From the NCBI RefSeq assembly GCF_932526225.1, contig NC_064036.1:8315519-8379518 (forward strand): a stretch of 64,000 nucleotides of DNA, given 5' to 3'. The notes under the pieces are model-generated. The model saw nothing but the letters and a program-made list of their open reading frames with translations, made no database searches and had not been told where the DNA came from. Shown here one piece after another: positions 48,601 through 64,000 of the stretch. Position 1 is the stretch's first letter, and every line of letters begins with the position of its first letter. The translations under genes were made by a program, and so were the position numbers. Origin of the DNA: Nematostella vectensis (taxonomy: Eukaryota; Cnidaria; Anthozoa; Actiniaria; Edwardsiidae).

Positions 48601-51600
48601 AGGTGGATATTTCGTGATTTTTGTATCTGTTTTTTCATAGCTCATTCTCACGTGGCGCGAGGAATTGGGTCGAGTTGATAAGCGAACAGCATGCTGGTAA
48701 CGATTTGGGGGGACGCAATTCAATGTCGCGTCGTAAGCCTTGTTGATATGATAGTGAATGACAGCTAGAAAAAGGGTAGGTTTTGGCAATTCTGCTCCCG
48801 GAATATCTTCGTTGGTTAGATTCACAACATCAACAGCATGCTGTTCGCTTATCAACCCGACCCAATCACCCGCGTTACGTAAGAATGGTGAATTGTGTGA
48901 GGCATTTACCTTTTACGCATTTACATCCTACCAGTTATCGCCTATGCCGTGTTCACCATCTATTAGAAGCATTGTAAAATAATTTGATCTTTTTCTTGTT
49001 ATAAGCATTAACATTATTAAAATAATTTTATTATTTTCGTTGTCATAACCATCATTATAATAAATAATTTGATCATTTTCGTTGTTACATACATTATGAT
49101 TATTAAAATAATATGATTATTATCGTTGTCATAACCATCATCATTATAATAATAATTTGATCATTTTCGTTTTTAATTTCCTTTTTCGTATTTATAGTTA
49201 TCATTATCATCATCAACATCATCAACAGAACCTTTTCTTATCATTGTCATGTTCATCACTACATAAGTTTTGCTATGATTCTAGGAGTCCGATTCGATGT
49301 GGTCGTCCTCGTGGGATCACCAACGCCCCATTGCTGTGTCCACACGACCACCTCATGTTCAGCCCAGAAGCCATTGGTGTGGTACAGGATGAAGAGTATG
49401 TAACAGAAGAGTCATATGACGATAAATGTGCTTAGGGAGTGTTCATTAAATACAACGAGGGGGGGGGGGGGGGGGGGGGGAGGGAAGATATTGAGGGGGG
49501 CTCCGAAAATTTTTAACCACCTCAAGGGGGGGGGGGGGTGGGGGGGGGGCTCCGAAAGAAAAGGTCCTCTAAGGGAAAACAAATATTTGGGGGTTCTTTA
49601 AGGGAGGGGTGGGGTGGGGTGGGGGGCTCCGAAAGAGAAGGTATTCTAAGGGAAAAAAGAATATTTTGGGGTTCTTTAAGGGGGGGGTGGGGGGCTCCGA
49701 AAGAAAAGGTCCTCTAAGGGAAAAAAAGAATGTTTTTGGGTTCTTTAAGGGAGGGGGGGTGGGGGGTGGTGAGGGGCTCCGAAAAAAAAATGTTTACAAC
49801 TCAAGGTGTCTTGAGTGAAAATCTTCCCTCCCTCCCCCCCCCCCCCCCCCCCCCCCCCCCATCCCCCTCGGTGTAATTAATGAACACTTCCTCAACATGA
49901 CACACGTGACACAGCTTGAACACAAAACGCGACGTGTCACGTAATACTGAAAGTAGCATATCCTTGATAAAGAGGTGGTCTATTTCTCTCTTACAGACTC
50001 GCGTTCTTGTATCAACACGAGTGGGACACGCTTACCCAGTTTTACAGCTTCGATCACGTGATCAAGGTGACCAATGAGAAGGAAGAAAACGGAGGGTATA
50101 GACTGGGCACTAGTCCAGGTCAGTAAATTTATCCCTTGTGATTTTACGCATTGCTGCACATGTGTCTGTTAAGGGTGTCACTCGGCGAAGATGCGTGAGT
50201 GGAAGGATACTACTCACGCAGCCATTAGTTAACTATCATTGCTTTTGCTTTTGTCGAAACAGATGTCTGTCTAGAGTGCCAAGCAGCGCGTATAGAGGAA
50301 AAGGAGCGCGAATGCGAAAATTACCGCCATGCCACCATCTACGTGCGCAAGCTCACGCAAGACCATGACGCCGAGGCCGTACAGAATGAGTTTGACGAAG
50401 TACGTCCTCAAGTTGTCGCTATCACATCATTGCGAGGACAGTGAATATTATATGTTGCACTTGGTTATACTAAGCTGTAGAAAAAATGGATGGTCTGTGT
50501 AGGCATGGAGAAAACTAGCTAAAATCAAAAGAAAACTCCGACGAAGGGCTAACGTTCGAAACATCAGCGCAACTACTCTGTTTCGCAGAGGCGTACTACA
50601 TACTTTTCAACCTTGTGTTGATTTATAGCTTGTTGTGGTTGTATTTTTGCGTCAATTGATTAACATGATTTCCCGCTTCAGAGCAAAGATTGCATCGACC
50701 TTGATAAGCCCCAAGACCCCGACTTTTCGGTAAGTATAATTTTTATTCTTAGCAGATTCAGCGAGAAGTCACATAGTCATATAGGCATGGCATTAAGCAA
50801 GCATTAGTCTTTGAAACAATCAAGAATTGATAATGTGAACAATGTACAGACGAATAAATCGCCTAAATTGACGATGATTGCCTTTACCTTTTGTTTTAGA
50901 TGATTGGAGCGCACCTCGCCTTGTAATGCGCATTCATATTCGCGCATTTTGACGTGTTTTTTTTTTCATTTCACAGGTTTTATTTTTGTTTTCGCGGGGT
51001 TTCTTGCATTTCATAATTAGCAAATGGTGTAAAAATATATGATCGTATGATCGTATCCGTCGACATACTCCAGGTGCTTAAAGGGGCAGTGTCATGGTAA
51101 GAGCTTTGCAACAGCTCCTCGGCCCGGACACAATAAATTTCATTGAAATTCTAACATTGACTTATGAGCCTTTGGTGCATGTGGGAGACTTAAATTGAAA
51201 GGAAATGACAAACTGTCAATAAACATTGTTTTCAATAAAATATTGCATATATATTATTTTAACAAGCCATTGACAGCTTGAAGTTTAATTGTTTGTTGAC
51301 AATTAAAAGCCTACAATAAACACTGACGACAGACACGCGCAGTACCATGACGCTGCCCCTTTAATTTACTTGCTCTTGCGATAAGCATTACATCATGTCC
51401 TCCTTTTACTGTTTTTGCTTTAGTCGAGCAGCTGTAAACGACCTCGTCTAAGTACGGACGGCTCTCGGAGAAGCTCAAGGTGAGAAGACGCATTTACATA
51501 GAAAACCTTTTCCAAGTAGCCTCTGTGCCTTACTACGAGTCTGTGCCCATCAGCTTTAATAAAGCATTAATAAAGCGCAACCCCGGCGTTTTGTCTATTG

Positions 51601-54600
51601 TACATTATTCTAGATCCTTCTCACATAGCCAGACGATAATAAATGAATGGGTATCGTCCAGCGTCAGGGAATACTAACTAAGAAACAATGAAAGTTATGT
51701 AGGAACCCCCAGCCCTAATACTTTGTTTGTTTGGTTGCAGACATCGGAAGCAGCGAGGGGAAATCTCCTTGGTAGTTCACTCGACCCAGTCACTTCGAGA
51801 CGTCAAACTGGAGGTAATAGAATCTGACTGAATCACGGCATTTGATTCGTCACATCATAAACTTGGGCTCTCATTGGCTGAATCATGGCATTTGCTCGTC
51901 ATGTCATAACCATGAGTACTCATTGGCTGAATGACAATTGCCTCGTTGTAGGCTTGAGCCCTTATTATTGGCTCAACAGATGTCATTAGTCACGTCACAG
52001 CCTCATTGTCAGAATCCAAGAGTCTCACTAGTTGAATCATGGCATGTGACCCGTCGTGTCCTAACCCAGAGTCCCCATTGGCTCATGATATAACACTTGT
52101 TACTTCATAACCTTGTGCCCTAGTCACATCATGGCCTAGACAGCCATAATCTGGTTGACTCGGGGTGTTTAATTTTTATTGTCTTTTTTGGTTATTTTTT
52201 TGGGACTGACTAATTAAGGTGCACCAAATATAACATTGCTTTAATATGGTCCATATAGTTGATGAAGGCGTTCTCCGTGATGCCGATGGACCAGCATCTG
52301 TCTTTGAAAGGCGTTCAACTTACTGATGACGAGGCTATGATAGGTCGGCTTGGCATCCGACCAGGCTGCTTATTATTACTCAAGGTAGTCAAAAATCAAC
52401 AATAATAACAAAGAAAATATCAATTTAATTAACAATAACATAAAAGAAAAGACCACATTAATCAACAAAAACAGCAAAGAAAAGCCCAACTGTTTCCCAT
52501 ACAATGATAATTATAGCAACAGTAGAATTAAAGAATGTGAATGGTAAACCTATTCACAAAAACATCATTAACAACATTCATGATTACTGCATACATCCAA
52601 AGCTGGTTACACAGCAAGCTAAATGTCAACATTTGATAGGCTTTATCTGTTTACGTTTAGATTTTCAATTGTGTTGTACAATTGTATTTGCAGACTGACG
52701 AGCCGACGGAGGCCGCGCACGCAGACTCGTACTTACCCGTGGGCTCCGCTCCCGAAGAGGGGTTCAAAGGTACGGCCAGTCACGATGCCGCATCGATACC
52801 ACGTGATATTTGAAAAAAAAAAATGATAAGTACAGTACCGCTCTCGAACATGTGGACATATGTTCGCGAAATTGTTCGCGAAATTCGCGAACACCGTTCG
52901 CGAAATTCGCGAAATTCGCGAACAATGTTCGCGAAATTCGCGAACACTGTTCGCGAAATTCGCGAACAACGTTCGCGAACAGCTGATGTTCGCGAACACA
53001 GTGTTCGCGAACAGGCCGGGACAAACCGTTTGACAAACGGGAACTCGTACCTCGTAACCGAAGACTTACAGTACTGATACTCACTTAAAATACATACAGA
53101 AGTTCTGCAAGCGATTCAAATAAATTGTTCGTGTAAAAGCCAGCTGAGAGCTATGGTTATCGTTAAAATCAGAAACAACAAATTCAGTTATAGTCTGATA
53201 TGCCTTCAGTTCAGTTATTTGTAGACGATCAAGACAAGACACTTTCAAGTTTGAGAAATAAAGACGATAAAGATGGCGGATGAAAGCCAAAGCATGCGAA
53301 GGATTCGATCGTGGATTTACAAGGGCAGACACAGGCAAAAAAGTTAGTTAGTTTATTCTGAAAAGCTTGCCTCGAAGAGGGAAGGAATTTCGATCGCTTG
53401 ATATGCTTTGAAGATTGTCGAATGTGACAACTGCTAGCGAATACTTTTGAACAGCGGGAAGCCATTTATTTAACAAATACTTGTATTACACACAGGATAA
53501 TTAATTTGGGGAAGGAATGCCGATCGCTTGCTTGATATTCTTCGATGATTTTCGAATGTGTGAAAACTGCTAGCGAAGACTTTTGAAATTCTATTTGACA
53601 AATACTTTTAATAAACACGGGAGAAGGAATGCCGATCGCTTGATACCCTTCGATGATTTTCGAATGTGTGAAAACTGCTAGCGAAGAATTTTGAAATTCT
53701 ATTTGACAAATACTTTTAATAAACACGGGAGAAGGAATGCCGATCGCTTGATACCCTTCGAAGATTTTCGAATGTGTGAAAACTGCTAGCGAAGAATTTT
53801 GAAATTCTATTTGACAAATACTTTTAATAAACACGGGAGAAGGAATGCCGATCGCTTGATACCCTTCGAAGATTTTCGAATGTGTGAAAACTGCTAGCGA
53901 AGAATTTTGAAATTCTATTTGACAAATACCTTTAATAAACACGGGAGAAGGAATGCCGATCGCTTGATATCCTTCGAAGATTTTCGAATGTGTGAAAACA
54001 GCTAGCGAAGAATTTTGAAATTCTATTTGACAAATACTTGTAATAAACACGGGAGAAGGAATGCCGATCGCTTGATATCCTTCGAAGATTTTCGAATGTG
54101 TGAAAACTGCTAGCGAAGAATTTTGACAATCGGAAAGTCATCTCTTTAACAAAGACTTGTATTAGACACGGGAGAATTTGTTTGGGGAAGTAATGCCGAT
54201 CGCTTGATATTCTTCGATGATTTCTGAATGTGCGAAAACTGCTAGCGAAGAATTTTGAACCGCGGGAATCCATTTATTTGACAAAGCAAAGACTTGTTCT
54301 AAACACGGGAGAATAAGTTTGAGGTGGGAATGCCGATCGCTTGATATTCTACAAAACGCGAAAAGAAGACATTTATAGTAGAGCATGTTGTCGCTGACTC
54401 ATGTATCCGAACACAAACGACTACTACTCACAGTTTTCACACATTCGAAAATCTTCGAAGAATATCAAGCGATCGACATTCCTTCCTCAAACTAATTCTC
54501 CCGTGTCTAATACAAGTTTTTGTCAAATAAATGGCTTTCCTAGTGTTCAAAAGGATTGGCTAGCAGTTTTCACACAATCGAAAATCTTCGAATAATATCA

Positions 54601-55755
54601 AGCGATCGGCATTCCCTCCTCAAACTAATTCTCCCGTGTTTAGTACAAGTCTTTGCTTTGTCAAATAATGGCTTCCCGCTGTTCAAAAGTCTTCGCTAGC
54701 AGTTTTCACACATTCGAAAATCTCCGAAGAATATCAAGCGATCGGCATTCCTTTCTCAAACTAATTCTCATGTGTTTATTACATGTCTTTGTCAAATAAA
54801 TGGCTTCCCGCTGTTATTAAGTCTTCGCTAGCAGTTTTCACACATTTCGAAAATCTTCGAATAATATCAAGCGATCGATCGGCGTTCCTTCCTCAAACTA
54901 ATTCTCCTGTGTTTATTGCATGTCTTTGTCAAATAATGGCTTCCCGCTGTTATTAAGTCTACGCTAGCAGTCTTCTGACACATTTCGAAAATCTTCGAAG
55001 AAAATCAAGCGATCGGCATTCCCTCCTCAAACTAATTCTCCCGTGTTTAGTACAAGTCTTTGCTTTGTCAAATAAATGGCTTCCCGCTTTTCAAAGTATT
55101 CGCTAGCAGTTAACACACATTCGACAATCTTCGAAGAATATCAAGCGATCGGCATTCCCTCCTCAAACTAATTCTCCCGTGTTTAGTACAAGTCTTTGCT
55201 TTGTCAAATAAATGGCTTCCCGCTGTTTAAAAGTATTCGCTAGCAGTTAACACACATTCGAAAATCTTCAAGGAATATCAAGCGATCGGCATTCATTCCC
55301 CAAACTTATATTCTGTCTAATACAAGTCTTTGTCAAATAAATGGCTTTTCGCTGTTCCAGCTGTTATTAAGCCCTGGATCACACGTTACCGTTCGTCAAA
55401 CCGTTTATTTTGCATCTGTTCGCGAACAGCGTGTTCGCGAACAGTCTATATGTTCGCGAATTTCGCGAACACTGTTCGCGAATTTCGCGAACGCTGTTCG
55501 CGAATTTCGCGAACGCTGTTCGCGAATTTCGCGAACGTTGTTCGCGAAAGTTTCGCGAACAGTGTCCCTATGTTCGTGAGCGGTACTGTAGGCCAAAGGC
55601 ACATTATTTTTGTTTATTGATTGAAAAGTTAAGAAAGCTTTTTCAACATTAAGTGTGTAGCCAACATGTTTGCCTAGTTTATCCGTTTATCCCCACGGCA
55701 CACCTTTCTTTCTTTCTTTACTGTTACAGGCACGGGTCTACTTGGTCACTCTTAG
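33596..55755 (+). CDS. USP48: Ubiquitin carboxyl-terminal hydrolase 48, complete, 32 exons
   Basis: Deubiquitinase (C19 cysteine protease) that removes ubiquitin from substrates, mainly nuclear in animals. Exons: 33596-33768, 34374-34444, 35135-35184, 35651-35710, 37237-37330, 37585-37780, 38242-38299, 38641-38700, 39111-39175, 39750-39858, 39946-40079, 40442-40530, 41151-41248, 41735-41819, 43008-43103, 44152-44258, 44577-44761, 44833-44881, 44970-45016, 45616-45741, 46760-47277, 47844-48085, 48535-48602, 49285-49395, 49997-50118, 50263-50399, 50682-50729, 51424-51479, 51741-51813, 52259-52384, 52694-52769, 55730-55755. They sum to 1,184 codons plus stop with every phase consistent. Catalytic Cys lies in [13 protein letters not shown] (about residue 111), His in [10 protein letters not shown] (about 410) and Asn/Asp in WYKFNDED (about 427). 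Finger Cys pairs are CDKC and CTQC. DUSP-type regions follow ([36 protein letters not shown]), then a C-terminal ubiquitin-like fold and the family tail [13 protein letters not shown]. It is about 150 residues longer than human USP48, mainly in exons 6 and 21. Exon 6 uses a weak donor (GTTTGT). The exon 20 acceptor has an in-frame duplicate at 45517. Confidence 0.95.
36162..36290. repeat. Imperfect palindrome in USP48 intron 4
   Basis: The left arm ACCGAGAGTGAGGTCATGCC and the right arm GGTATGACCGAATGGTCGAGGT (in inverted orientation), with inner arms AATATCAAACTGAGGCTTT and AAAGCCGAGGTTTGGTATTT, would fold into a hairpin of about 130 bp. It is probably a MITE remnant. Confidence 0.5.
39177..39677 (+). 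mobile_element. LINE 3' end with (ATT)n tail in USP48 intron 9
   Basis: A 96-codon open stretch has the C-terminal signature of a CR1/L2-like reverse transcriptase ([44 protein letters not shown]). It is followed by a 3' tail with GCTCTATAAATAAATATAAT and a long ATT microsatellite at 39594-39677. The insertion is 5'-truncated. Its first bases directly follow the exon 9 donor. Confidence 0.8.
39594..39677. repeat. (ATT)~28 microsatellite
   Basis: An uninterrupted trinucleotide tract forming the 3' tail of the LINE fragment in USP48 intron 9. Confidence 0.95.
40736..40889. mobile_element. 154-bp CAG...CTG MITE in USP48 intron 12
   Basis: The ends CAGTGCCATAGCA and, in reverse, CAGGGACATAGCA form inverted repeats with G-rich and C-rich inner tracts. 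The exact 5-bp direct repeat CACAA flanks it (40731-40735, 40890-40894). It is related in structure to 242-372. Confidence 0.7.
42769..43026. repeat. USP48: 108-bp tandem duplication across the USP48 exon 15 acceptor
   Basis: Copies 42769-42876 and 42919-43026 are nearly identical and include the polypyrimidine tract, TTTCAG and the first 19 bp of exon 15. In the upstream copy the exon is cut off and fused to a block (42877-42918) resembling the start of intron 14 (41822-41855). Use of that upstream acceptor would lead to a stop codon after a few codons, so the downstream copy must be the functional one. Confidence 0.85.
43765..43921. mobile_element. 157-bp CAGGGGT...ACCCCTG MITE in USP48 intron 15
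   Basis: The ends CAGGGGTCTCA and, in reverse, CAGGGGTTTCA are inverted repeats. The flanking pentamers GCATG and GTATG match at four of five positions. A related fragment (GGGGCCTAATGGAACCCCTG) occurs at about 44446-44465 in intron 16. Confidence 0.55.
45181..45615. repeat. USP48: ~39-bp minisatellite derived from the USP48 exon 20 acceptor
   Basis: Eight or more degenerate tandem units, each containing ACTCGCGTGTCGCGAATGTG and ending in a CCCAGGG- or CCAAGG-like acceptor mimic. They correspond to the true junction TCTCAG followed by GGACTCCATGTGTCGCGAAT at exon 20 (45616). The last 99 bp (45517-45615) is a clean duplicate that includes a full polypyrimidine tract and TCTCAG at 45511-45516. 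Confidence 0.9.
48640..48892. mobile_element. ~250-bp hairpin element in USP48 intron 23
   Basis: The arms ATTGGGTCGAGTTGATAAGC / GAACAGCATGCTG and their inverted counterpart CAGCATGCTGTTCGCTTATC form a long inverted repeat of about 55 bp around a short spacer. No target duplication was identified. Confidence 0.55.
48980..49190. repeat. ~65-70-bp AT-rich tandem repeat, three copies
   Basis: Three imperfect units with AATTTGATCATTTTCGTTGT and CATAACCATCATTATAATAA, in USP48 intron 23 close to exon 24. Confidence 0.7.
49434..49892. mobile_element. 459-bp AGGGAGTG element with internal G-rich tandem repeats
   Basis: The ends AGGGAGTGTTCATTAAATAC and, in reverse, AGGAAGTGTTCATTAATTAC are inverted repeats. 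The interior has G-runs up to about 24 nt, a C-run, and about four tandem units containing GGGGCTCCGAAAGAAAAGGT and TTCTTTAAGGG. It is related to 5794-6159. It lies in USP48 intron 24. Confidence 0.65.
50537..50597 (+). ncRNA. Hammerhead-ribozyme-like motif from a retroelement fragment
   Basis: The sequence CCGACGAAGGGCTAACGTTC then GAAAC resembles a hammerhead core: CYGANGA, a four-pair stem II (GGGC with GTTC, including G-U pairs), then GAAA. The U of the consensus CUGA is C here. A perfect 5-bp stem hairpin (CTCTG...CAGAG) follows at 50576-50590. Such cores are known from Penelope-like retroelements and retrozymes of invertebrates. Activity is not implied and the mismatch suggests decay. 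Confidence 0.35.
52833..55588. mobile_element. 2.76-kb foldback element in USP48 intron 31
   Basis: Terminal inverted repeats begin CAGTACCGCTC, with TA on both sides (52831-52832, 55589-55590). Immediately inside each end is a cluster of palindromic units built from TTCGCGAA (52859-53011 and 55418-55550). The interior is two opposed arrays of tandem units: about 53340-54390 in one orientation and 54410-55360 in the other, meeting near 54400. The left array has at least four exact 108-bp periods. The whole element could fold on itself. Because 108 is a multiple of three, long repetitive open frames arise, but they are not credible genes. The structure matches foldback (FB-type) transposons; the TA duplication and CAGT ends suggest a mariner-type mobiliser. 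Confidence 0.8.
53505..54050. repeat. 108-bp satellite array (left arm of the foldback element)
   Basis: Successive copies of AAACACGGGAGAAGGAATGC start at 53613, 53721, 53829, 53937 and 54045, giving exact 108-bp spacing. Each unit also carries TTCGAATGTGTGAAAACTGC and GCTAGCGAAGAATTTTGAAA. Confidence 0.95.
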
Positions 55756-55871
55756 CTGGACTCACCCTGTTACCAGGTCACGGACTGAAACCATTCCCAG
55801 ATAATTTTGATTAATAATAATTATTATTATTATTATGACCATGACATGTAGAATTAGCAGCAGAAATGCTA

Positions 55872-55877
55872 AATAAA
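55872..55877 (+). terminator. USP48 poly(A) signal AATAAA
   Basis: A canonical AATAAA 117 nt after the USP48 stop codon, the first one downstream. Confidence 0.6.
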
Positions 55878-56814
55878 GTAATTCCCTATTTGTGTCAGGG
55901 AAGCTCATGTGAATCAGATACGAGCAAGGATGTTGATGACGTAATGAGCGCTGGCATTAAAACGTTTTGTTAATATCTTTTAAGATATTAACAAAAATAC
56001 ATAAGCTCTTTATAAATATCACATAGCGAAAACCATGAAAAAAAATGTATATAGGGTGTATACAGGTTTGCATTGCATAGATTTTAAAACACCTGGATTG
56101 TGCATGCCAACTGCCCCCAAACCGACACTCGTTGAACCAAGAAGTCTGATTTGACACTTAGTCAAATTATATATATGAGACATCACCCAAAGAATCAGTA
56201 GTGCCCCCCTTTTGAAATCCATACACTTTCGACTTCCACCCTTTAGGCATCGGAAATTTTTTCACCCCCCCCCCCCCCCCCTCTCCCCTTTCGGGATAAA
56301 CAAACTTTACCTAAAATCAAAACAACTAATGATTCCAAGTTGTTGAAATTTGGATACGAGCGCGTAACCGAAACCTCGATTCAATCCCCTTTCGCGCGGT
56401 CAATAAAGTTAGCAATTCCAAACCTATGCAGAAAATTTCAAATCCCGTTTTAGAACCTGAAAGCTCAACTTTGTTTTTTTTTTGTTAGCTTGCCAGTGAA
56501 AGGTTGTAATCTTGTGTACAATACAAACACGGCACTACTAGTGATAGTATTTATTGTTTAACTTCTTTAACCCATATACTGATCGACACTGAACTGCACA
56601 CCATTTTAACCACTGGCATTCAGAGGGATTCTCGTCATATAAATTGCCTTTTTAAACTGTCCATTAAATATATTAAAAATGTTCCATGAGGGCTAGGACC
56701 CCCTTGGTGCAGTAGGCTAGACAATTCCATCAGGGCAGTACGCTAGAAAACCCCGCCGGGACACTAGGGTAGATATACAGGAGGATTTGGCGCCAACACC
56801 AGTCCTTGAAAACT
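55878..56814. other. Convergent intergenic spacer between USP48 and ALDH4A1
   Basis: About 0.9 kb of AT-rich DNA with a C run near 56266-56281. A minus-strand AATAAA at 56550-56555 is the likely ALDH4A1 poly(A) signal. No gene is seen. Confidence 0.5.
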
Positions 56815-63842
<7,028 letters not shown>

Positions 63843-64000
63843 CTGAGAAGAAAAATTATAGTAAGGATATTGATAGATCTGGTTCTGTCATACCATGGTA
63901 GTTAATGCACACAGTACTTTGAGACTTAACGTGCACAGTAACTATTAATTTTTCTGAGCAACTGAAATTTTAGTTAGATACTAAAGAATTTAAACTGGTT

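Noticed and set aside
49416-49818. Gly/Arg-rich frames in USP48 intron 24
   Set aside because: They are produced by G runs and GGGGCTCCGAAAG tandem units inside a MITE.
52733-53084. Repetitive frames rich in REFRE/FANFAN-type residues near both ends of the foldback element
   Set aside because: They are translations of TTCGCGAA palindrome clusters in several frames and strands, not a protein.
53466-54050. 194-codon minus-strand open frame with five near-identical 36-residue repeats (plus similar frames at 53932-54273)
   Set aside because: It arises because the 108-bp satellite period is a multiple of three; it lies inside a foldback element, and the opposite arm does not preserve the frame.

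Overview
This is nuclear DNA from an animal, most likely an anthozoan cnidarian and plausibly a sea anemone. The evidence is long AT-rich non-coding stretches, spliced genes with canonical GT-AG introns, many short terminal-inverted-repeat elements, decayed LINE tails, and proteins whose closest recognisable relatives are metazoan (USP48, ALDH4A1, an alpha-1,3-fucosyltransferase, an F-box/LRR protein, a rhodopsin-class GPCR). The species call is inference. No bacterial, plasmid or viral content was recognised.

Layout. 0.2-5 kb: a transposon-rich end holding a small seven-exon minus-strand gene (4145 to 2140) for a predicted secreted Lys-rich protein, which I assembled from splice sites. 5.8-7.4 kb: a MITE and a minus-strand GPCR with one frameshift. 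7.9-9.1 kb: a LINE 3' end with a (GTTCT)n tail. 9.7-10.85 kb: a long minus-strand terminal exon of an unrecognised gene. 15.9-16.9 kb: an unrecognised plus-strand protein. 20.1-21.6 kb: an intronless F-box/LRR gene. 22.6-25.3 kb: nested MITEs. 25.8-27.1 kb: an intronless GT10 fucosyltransferase on the minus strand, whose 5' end and upstream region are duplicated at 28.5-28.9 kb. 32.3-33.3 kb: a 1.1-kb element with 7-bp target duplications, just upstream of USP48.

33.6-55.76 kb: a complete USP48 orthologue on the plus strand. I reconstructed 32 exons; they sum to 3,555 nt (1,184 codons plus stop) with consistent phases throughout. Its introns carry a LINE tail, several MITEs, a hammerhead-like motif, a splice-acceptor-derived minisatellite and a 2.76-kb foldback element. 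56.8-64 kb: the 3' two-thirds of an ALDH4A1 orthologue on the minus strand (15 exons, 387 codons including stop), tail-to-tail with USP48 and leaving the window at the right edge.

The most unusual signal is repeated amplification of exon-intron junctions. A roughly 2-kb, 43-46-bp minisatellite in ALDH4A1 is made of copies of the end of the catalytic-Cys exon plus its 5' splice site. A roughly 39-bp minisatellite in USP48 is made of copies of a 3' splice site plus the start of the next exon, and includes a perfectly in-frame 99-bp duplicate acceptor. A third junction (USP48 exon 15) and the first 54 codons of the fucosyltransferase are also duplicated.
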